DNA of 10,311 nt, taken from Acidimicrobiales bacterium. Lineage in GTDB: Bacteria; Actinomycetota; Acidimicrobiia; Acidimicrobiales; Poriferisodaliceae. The notes under the pieces are model-generated. The model did not search any database and was not told where the DNA came from. It saw only the letters and a list, made by a program, of their open reading frames with translations. The stretch is from positions 1 to 10,311 of the forward strand of contig JAHDHM010000098.1 of the NCBI GenBank assembly GCA_020631315.1. The letters are read 5' to 3'. Below, piece after piece: positions 6,885-10,311 of this stretch (its first letter is position 1; the number at the start of each line of letters is the position of its first letter). The translations under genes were made by a program, and so were the position numbers.

Positions 6885-7709
6885 TCAGCGGTTCAGCAGG
6901 TCGAGCACCGCCTGCGGCGTGACGTTGGCCTGGCCGAGCATCGCGGTTGCGCTGTCGGCGAGGATCTGAGCACTGGTGAGGTTGACGATCTCGAGGGCCA
7001 TGTCGGCGTCACGGATCCGGCTCTCCGACGCCGAGAGGTTCTCGCGTGCGACCAGCAGGTTCGACACGGTGTGTTCGAGGCGCGAGGTCATCGAGCCGAG
7101 CTCGGCACGAGTCGAGCTCATCGACTCGATCGCCGTGTCGAGGGCGGCGATGGCGCCGTCGGGGTCGTTGATGACGTCGAGGCCGACGAGCGCACCGCCG
7201 GCCAGGATCGGGAGATCGGTGCGCAGATCCATGTCGATCTCGGCGCGGTCGGCGGCATCGGAGTCGACGCCGACCTGGAAGACCAGCGGCATGCCGGTGA
7301 AGTCCTCGAACACGGCGACACCGCTGAACGTGGTGCGGGCGCCGATGGCTTCGACCTCAGCGAGGAGACCGTCGATCTCGCGCTGCTGGGCTTCACCCGT
7401 GGTGGTCGCGGAGTTGGCCGCGTCGATCGCCAGCGTCCGGGCCCGCTGCAGCAGCGCCTGGACCTCGTTCAGCGCACCCTCGGCCGTCTGCAGGAAGCTG
7501 ATGCCGTCCTGCGCGTTCTGCGTGGCCTGGATGGTGCTGCTGATCTGCGTCCGCAGGCTCTCCGAGCGCACCAGCCCCGCCGCATCGTCCACGGCGCGGT
7601 TGATCTGCTGTCCAGATGACAGTCGTTCCATCGTCCGGTCCACCGACGCGTTGTTCGTCGTGAGGTTCCGGAAGGCAGCGAGTGCTGCAGGGTTGTTGTT
7701 GATGCGCAT
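6885..7709 (-). CDS. Flagellin, divergent third copy
   Basis: This is a 274-residue flagellin of the short type, with the two terminal coiled-coil regions (D0/D1) and little or no outer domain. N-terminal hallmarks are LSSGQQINRAVDDAAGL (about 30-46) and QNAQDGISFLQTAEGALNEV (about 64-83); C-terminal hallmarks are ENLSASESRIRDADMALEIV and AMLGQAN near the end. It clearly differs from the other two flagellins throughout, beginning MRINNN rather than MTRINQ, so it is an old paralogue, perhaps a minor or proximal-filament subunit (inference). FlgL also has a similar N-terminus, but the ESRIRDADMALE block and length favour flagellin. ATG 7709 has GGAGG 7 nt upstream. It lies between fliS and fliD. 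Confidence 0.93.
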   Translation of the reverse strand: MRINNNPAALAAFRNLTTNNASVDRTMERLSSGQQINRAVDDAAGLVRSESLRTQISSTIQATQNAQDGISFLQTAEGALNEVQALLQRARTLAIDAANSATTTGEAQQREIDGLLAEVEAIGARTTFSGVAVFEDFTGMPLVFQVGVDSDAADRAEIDMDLRTDLPILAGGALVGLDVINDPDGAIAALDTAIESMSSTRAELGSMTSRLEHTVSNLLVARENLSASESRIRDADMALEIVNLTSAQILADSATAMLGQANVTPQAVLDLLNR

Positions 7710-7722
7710 GGGGTTCCCTCCC
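7710..7722 (-). promoter_or_regulatory. Ribosome-binding site of the third flagellin inside a small hairpin
   Basis: On the minus strand the leader ends GGGAGGGAACCCC directly before ATG. GGG and CCC can pair (3 bp) around an AGGGAA loop, so the GGAGG ribosome-binding site straddles the stem and loop and contains GGA in the loop. The stem is short and of doubtful stability. Confidence 0.4.
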
Positions 7723-7775
7723 GCTGTGCCCGACGACCGTCGTGGTCATCTGTGATGGGCTCGTGTCGGGTGGGT

Positions 7776-7793
7776 CGACCGTGCGCTCGGTCG
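7776..7793 (-). terminator. Weak hairpin after fliS
   Basis: In the 119-bp gap between fliS and the third flagellin, CGACCG (7776-7781) can pair with CGGTCG (7788-7793) around a 6-nt loop, about 36 nt past the fliS stop. There is no T-tract, so it may simply be a chance structure. No promoter elements are convincing in this gap. Confidence 0.25.
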
Positions 7794-7828
7794 GATAAGC
7801 GGTCGCTCAGACTGGGGGCAGTGTTGGC

Positions 7829-8206
7829 TCAGACCGGGGTCTGTGTCGCCAGCTCGACGCCGTCGCGCCACGCGGTGCGCAGCTCGTCGATCACCTGGCG
7901 CACCCCCGTCAGGCCACTCGGATCCTTCGTGGTGTTCACCAGGACCAGCTGCTCGTGGCTCCACTCGTACAGCGCCTGCAGGTTCTCGGCGATCTCGCCG
8001 CCCTGCTCGAGATCGAGACTGACGCGCAGCTCGTGCACGATCCGCTGCGCACGCACGAGTTCGTCGTGCGCAATGTTCACGTCCCCCGCCCCAGCGAGTG
8101 CAGTGCTGGAGCGATCGATGGCGAGCAGCAGACGGTCGTAGAGCATCGTCACCAGCCGCGCCGGTGATGCCGTGTTGACCGATTGCTGTAGGTAGTGGTT
8201 GCGCAC
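7829..8206 (-). CDS. fliS: Flagellin export chaperone FliS
   Basis: FliS wraps the disordered C-terminus of newly made flagellin, prevents polymerisation in the cytoplasm and delivers it to the export gate. The 125-residue length is typical. Family features are visible in order: Y5-x-x-Q8 at the N-terminus, TASPARLVTMLYD (12-24), a helix with 'A-H-D-E-L-V-R-A-Q-R-I-V-H-E-L' (about 46-60), SLDLEQGGEIAENLQALY (about 63-80) and a C-terminal ELRTAW helix. GTG 8206 is the start: an in-frame TGA lies just upstream and GAGG is 4 nt away, a rather tight spacing. It sits between flagellin genes, matching its substrate. Confidence 0.94.
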   Translation of the reverse strand: MRNHYLQQSVNTASPARLVTMLYDRLLLAIDRSSTALAGAGDVNIAHDELVRAQRIVHELRVSLDLEQGGEIAENLQALYEWSHEQLVLVNTTKDPSGLTGVRQVIDELRTAWRDGVELATQTPV

Positions 8207-8252
8207 GTGGCCTCAGGTCGTTCGAGTCGGTTCGTCGTGCCGGCCGATCCCG

Positions 8253-8299
8253 TCGACGGTGGCCCGAAGGCATCAAGCACTTCGGGCCACCACCGTCGA
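8253..8299 (-). terminator. Strong hairpin downstream of the second flagellin
   Basis: Arms TCGACGGT+GGCCCGAAG (8253-8269) and CTTCGGGCC...ACCGTCGA (8280-8299) make a 17-bp stem with a 3-nt bulge (8289-8291) and a 10-nt loop. It begins about 32 nt after the flagellin stop and ends about 46 nt before fliS. No T-tract follows on the minus strand, so it may terminate partially, or stabilise the flagellin mRNA end while letting some transcription reach fliS. Confidence 0.6.
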
Positions 8300-8331
8300 G
8301 ACATGCGGCGCAGCACCGGCCGCCGTCGGGA

Positions 8332-9156
8332 TCAGCTCAGCAGTGCCAAGATCGACTGCGGGGCCTGGTTGGCTTGAGCGAGCATCGAGGTGCCGGCCTG
8401 GGCCATGATCTGGTGGCGGGTGAACGACACCATCTCGAGGGCCATGTCGGTGTCGCGGATGCGGCTCTCGGAGGCCGAGAGGTTCTCCTGGGCGACCTGC
8501 AGGTTGGCGATGGTGTGTTCCATGCGGTTCTGCGTGGCACCGAGGGTGGCGCGGACGTCGGAGACGTTCCCGATGGCGGTGTCGAGGCTCGTGATGGCGG
8601 CGTCGGCGTCGGTGGTGACGTCGACGGCCGACAGGTCGCCACCGAACACGTCGTTCGACGCCAGCGTCAGGTCCGAGCTGATCTGCATGCGGTTCGTGGC
8701 ACCCGCGTTGGCACCGACGTGGAACGTCAGCGCGGTCGACGAGTAGTCCTGGAACACGTTGTTGCCGGCGAAGGTGGAGCGGCTGCCGATGGAGTCGAGC
8801 TCGGCGAGGAGCTCGTCGATCTCGGCCTGCTGCGGTGCACCATCGGACGTGGCGGTGTTCGAAGCGTCCACCGCCAGCGTGCGGATGCGCTGCAGGATCG
8901 AGTGGACCTCACCGAGGGCGCCTTCAGCGGTCTGGACGAAGCTGATGCCGTCCTGCGCGTTCTGGATGGCCTGGCGGGTGCCGTTGATCTCCGAGCGCAG
9001 GCGCTCCGACTTCACGAGACCGGCCGCGTCGTCGGCGGCACGGTTGATACGGAATCCCGACGACAACTTCTCCAGCGACTTGCCCATCATGCCGTTCGTC
9101 GACGACAGGTTGCGGAAGGCGTTGAACGCCGAGATGTTCTGGTTGATACGTGTCAT
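8332..9156 (-). CDS. fliC: Flagellin, second tandem copy
   Basis: A 274-residue short flagellin. N-terminus MTRINQNISAFNAFRNL, then LSSGFRINRAADDAAGLVKS (about 31-50) and QNAQDGISFVQTAEGALGEV (about 67-86); C-terminal ENLSASESRIRDTDMALEM, QIMAQAGTSMLAQAN and terminal SILALLS. The middle (about 140-190) is only a short variable segment, so domains D2/D3 are essentially absent. A 714-bp stretch is identical to the neighbouring flagellin; the two proteins differ at residues 19, 22, 23 and in the last 10 or so residues. ATG 9156 has GGAGG 9 nt upstream, placed in a hairpin matching the CsrA consensus. Terminators flank the gene on both sides, so it can be expressed by itself. Confidence 0.96.
   Translation of the reverse strand: MTRINQNISAFNAFRNLSSTNGMMGKSLEKLSSGFRINRAADDAAGLVKSERLRSEINGTRQAIQNAQDGISFVQTAEGALGEVHSILQRIRTLAVDASNTATSDGAPQQAEIDELLAELDSIGSRSTFAGNNVFQDYSSTALTFHVGANAGATNRMQISSDLTLASNDVFGGDLSAVDVTTDADAAITSLDTAIGNVSDVRATLGATQNRMEHTIANLQVAQENLSASESRIRDTDMALEMVSFTRHQIMAQAGTSMLAQANQAPQSILALLS
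8375..9088 (-). repeat. 714-bp direct repeat, copy 1 (within second flagellin)
   Basis: Compared base by base with 9384-10097 (offset 1009), every position agrees, synonymous sites included. Immediately outside, the sequences differ: 8374/9383 on one side, and a 20-bp patch 9089-9108 on the other, after which 42 bp (9109-9150) are again identical. Confidence 0.97.
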
Positions 9157-9161
9157 GGATA

Positions 9162-9177
9162 CACACCTCCATGTGTG
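9162..9177 (-). promoter_or_regulatory. Hairpin over the second flagellin's ribosome-binding site, exact CsrA-type site
   Basis: On the minus strand CACAC (9177-9173) pairs with GTGTG (9166-9162) around the loop ATGGAG, which carries most of the GGAGG ribosome-binding site (9170-9166). The bases 9174-9165 read ACAUGGAGGU as RNA, an exact fit to the CsrA/RsmE core ACANGGANGU with GGA in a hairpin loop. In Bacillus, CsrA represses flagellin translation at such a site and FliW relieves it. Neither csrA nor fliW is in the window. Confidence 0.55.
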
Positions 9178-9253
9178 CTGCTGACTGGGCCGAGTCCATT
9201 CGGCACCAGATGGTCAGTCGACGGCCACATCACACGCTTAACCGTTTGTTCGG

Positions 9254-9296
9254 TACAAAACGCACTGATGGGCGACCCCGAAGGGCCGCCCATCAG
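9254..9296 (-). terminator. Rho-independent terminator of the first flagellin
   Basis: Stem CTGATGGGCG/CGCCCATCAG (9265-9274, 9287-9296), extended by CCC/GGG around CGAA with one A-C mismatch, followed on the minus strand by TGCGTTTTGT. It starts 47 nt after the flagellin stop. The best terminator in the window, it separates the two tandem flagellins into distinct transcripts. Confidence 0.8.
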
Positions 9297-9343
9297 CGAG
9301 GGTTGATCGACGAGCCGCGCCGCACGTGCGGCCCCGATCGTGT

Positions 9344-10165
9344 CTAGAGCAGACCGAGGACGCTCTGGTGCGAGGCGTTCGCCTGAGCGAGCATCGAGGT
9401 GCCGGCCTGGGCCATGATCTGGTGGCGGGTGAACGACACCATCTCGAGGGCCATGTCGGTGTCGCGGATGCGGCTCTCGGAGGCCGAGAGGTTCTCCTGG
9501 GCGACCTGCAGGTTGGCGATGGTGTGTTCCATGCGGTTCTGCGTGGCACCGAGGGTGGCGCGGACGTCGGAGACGTTCCCGATGGCGGTGTCGAGGCTCG
9601 TGATGGCGGCGTCGGCGTCGGTGGTGACGTCGACGGCCGACAGGTCGCCACCGAACACGTCGTTCGACGCCAGCGTCAGGTCCGAGCTGATCTGCATGCG
9701 GTTCGTGGCACCCGCGTTGGCACCGACGTGGAACGTCAGCGCGGTCGACGAGTAGTCCTGGAACACGTTGTTGCCGGCGAAGGTGGAGCGGCTGCCGATG
9801 GAGTCGAGCTCGGCGAGGAGCTCGTCGATCTCGGCCTGCTGCGGTGCACCATCGGACGTGGCGGTGTTCGAAGCGTCCACCGCCAGCGTGCGGATGCGCT
9901 GCAGGATCGAGTGGACCTCACCGAGGGCGCCTTCAGCGGTCTGGACGAAGCTGATGCCGTCCTGCGCGTTCTGGATGGCCTGGCGGGTGCCGTTGATCTC
10001 CGAGCGCAGGCGCTCCGACTTCACGAGACCGGCCGCGTCGTCGGCGGCACGGTTGATACGGAATCCCGACGACAACTTCTCCAGCGACTTGCCCATCTGC
10101 ATGTTGGTGCCGGACAAGTTGCGGAAGGCGTTGAACGCCGAGATGTTCTGGTTGATACGCGTCAC
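9344..10165 (-). CDS. fliC: Flagellin, first tandem copy
   Basis: A 273-residue short flagellin with the same layout as its neighbour: conserved D0/D1 helices at both ends (LSSGFRINRAADDAAGL; ESRIRDTDMALEM) and a small variable centre. It differs from the neighbour only near residues 19-23 (GTNMQM instead of STNGMM) and at the C-terminus (ANASHQSVLGLL). GTG 10165 is the start, because MTRINQ aligns with the neighbour and AGGAGG lies 9 nt upstream; the frame stays open further upstream (to an ATG at 10243) but that extension does not look like flagellin. It is the first gene of the visible series and has its own strong terminator. Confidence 0.96.
   Translation of the reverse strand: MTRINQNISAFNAFRNLSGTNMQMGKSLEKLSSGFRINRAADDAAGLVKSERLRSEINGTRQAIQNAQDGISFVQTAEGALGEVHSILQRIRTLAVDASNTATSDGAPQQAEIDELLAELDSIGSRSTFAGNNVFQDYSSTALTFHVGANAGATNRMQISSDLTLASNDVFGGDLSAVDVTTDADAAITSLDTAIGNVSDVRATLGATQNRMEHTIANLQVAQENLSASESRIRDTDMALEMVSFTRHQIMAQAGTSMLAQANASHQSVLGLL
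9384..10097 (-). repeat. 714-bp direct repeat, copy 2 (within first flagellin)
   Basis: Partner of 8375-9088; the two copies are in direct orientation with 295 bp between them. Recombination between them would remove exactly 1009 bp and leave one hybrid flagellin gene. Confidence 0.97.
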
Positions 10166-10180
10166 GTCGTGTGACCTCCT
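10161..10180 (-). promoter_or_regulatory. Ribosome-binding site and start codon of the first flagellin, with a hairpin over the start
   Basis: AGGAGG (10180-10175) is a near-perfect Shine-Dalgarno, 9 nt before GTG. On the minus strand GTCAC (10175-10171) can pair with GTGAC (10165-10161) around ACGAC, putting the start codon in a 5-bp stem. The GGA here only partly fits a CsrA site. Confidence 0.5.
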
Positions 10181-10311
10181 GAAGGATGCGATTGCGCCGA
10201 CATCCGTGTCGACGTCCATCCATCGGACGCTCTCCGTGGTCACGTGAGGAAAACTTCACGCAACGCGCTGCGCCGAGCGTGCGCATCGGCGTTCTCGCCG
10301 TCGTGTCAGGG
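10181..10311 (-). promoter_or_regulatory. Upstream region of the first flagellin, to the window edge
   Basis: No gene is supported in this stretch. It should hold the first flagellin's promoter. An imperfect palindrome CGTGAGGAAAACTTCACG occupies 10243-10260, a possible operator, and a 5-bp hairpin CGGCG-TTCT-CGCCG is at 10287-10300. A clear sigma-28 pair is not visible. Confidence 0.35.

Noticed and set aside
6885..7709. Third flagellin as the hook-junction protein FlgL
   Set aside because: The N-terminus is FlgL-like (MRINNN), but the length, ESRIRDADMALE block and AMLGQAN terminus are those of flagellin.
7746..8276. 176-residue minus-strand open frame overlapping fliS
   Set aside because: It is another frame of fliS on the same strand; FliS is recognised by several motifs, this frame by none.
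8374..10174. Long plus-strand open frames (8374-9306 and 9326-10174) opposite the two flagellins
   Set aside because: They are mirror frames of GC-rich flagellin codons, near-identical to each other only because the flagellins are, rich in Val-Gly-Asp-Arg and without any recognisable domain.
1..10311. tRNA or rRNA genes, CRISPR arrays, insertion sequences, integrases, defence genes
   Set aside because: No such sequences were seen; the only long repeat is the flagellin pair, and it lacks transposase or terminal inverted repeats.

Overview
The window is a high-GC stretch of a bacterial chromosome carrying part of a flagellar gene cluster. Almost everything lies on the minus strand. GTG starts are common (fliG, fliH, fliS, one flagellin). 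The G+C-rich codon use and protein style suggest Actinomycetota, possibly an Acidimicrobiia-type lineage; this is an inference, because no rRNA or other marker gene is present.

In transcription order (right to left), the filament block comes first: two near-identical flagellins (9344-10165 and 8332-9156), the flagellin chaperone fliS (7829-8206), a third divergent flagellin (6885-7709), the filament cap gene fliD (4854-6809), and a 100-residue gene overlapping the fliD stop that sits where a FliT-type chaperone would be expected (4555-4857). After a 174-bp gap comes the basal-body block: fliF (MS ring, 2791-4380), fliG (C-ring rotor, 1773-2783) and fliH (export ATPase regulator, 1069-1776). 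These three are tightly packed and two of them overlap. fliH ends convergently, 15 bp from a plus-strand gene (460-1053) encoding a degenerate GGDEF-domain protein that has lost the catalytic motif but keeps an RxxD inhibitory-site motif. At the left edge is the start of a minus-strand gene (1-308) for a helical protein compatible with a FlgN-type export chaperone, transcribed divergently from the GGDEF gene.

Together the genes encode the membrane ring and rotor (FliF, FliG), part of the export apparatus (FliH), the filament (three flagellins), its cap (FliD) and its chaperones (FliS, probable FliT-like, possible FlgN-like). The usual neighbours flgB, flgC, fliE (before fliF) and fliI, fliJ (after fliH) are absent from their usual places, so the machinery is split across loci.

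Most of this is a conventional flagellar locus. The observations most worth checking are: a 714-bp perfectly identical tract shared by the two tandem flagellins, with diverged ends and spacers (gene conversion); small hairpins covering the ribosome-binding site or start codon of all three flagellins, one an exact match to the CsrA consensus; and the catalytically dead GGDEF protein with a retained I-site motif next to flagellar genes. I found no clear case for a wholly new system.
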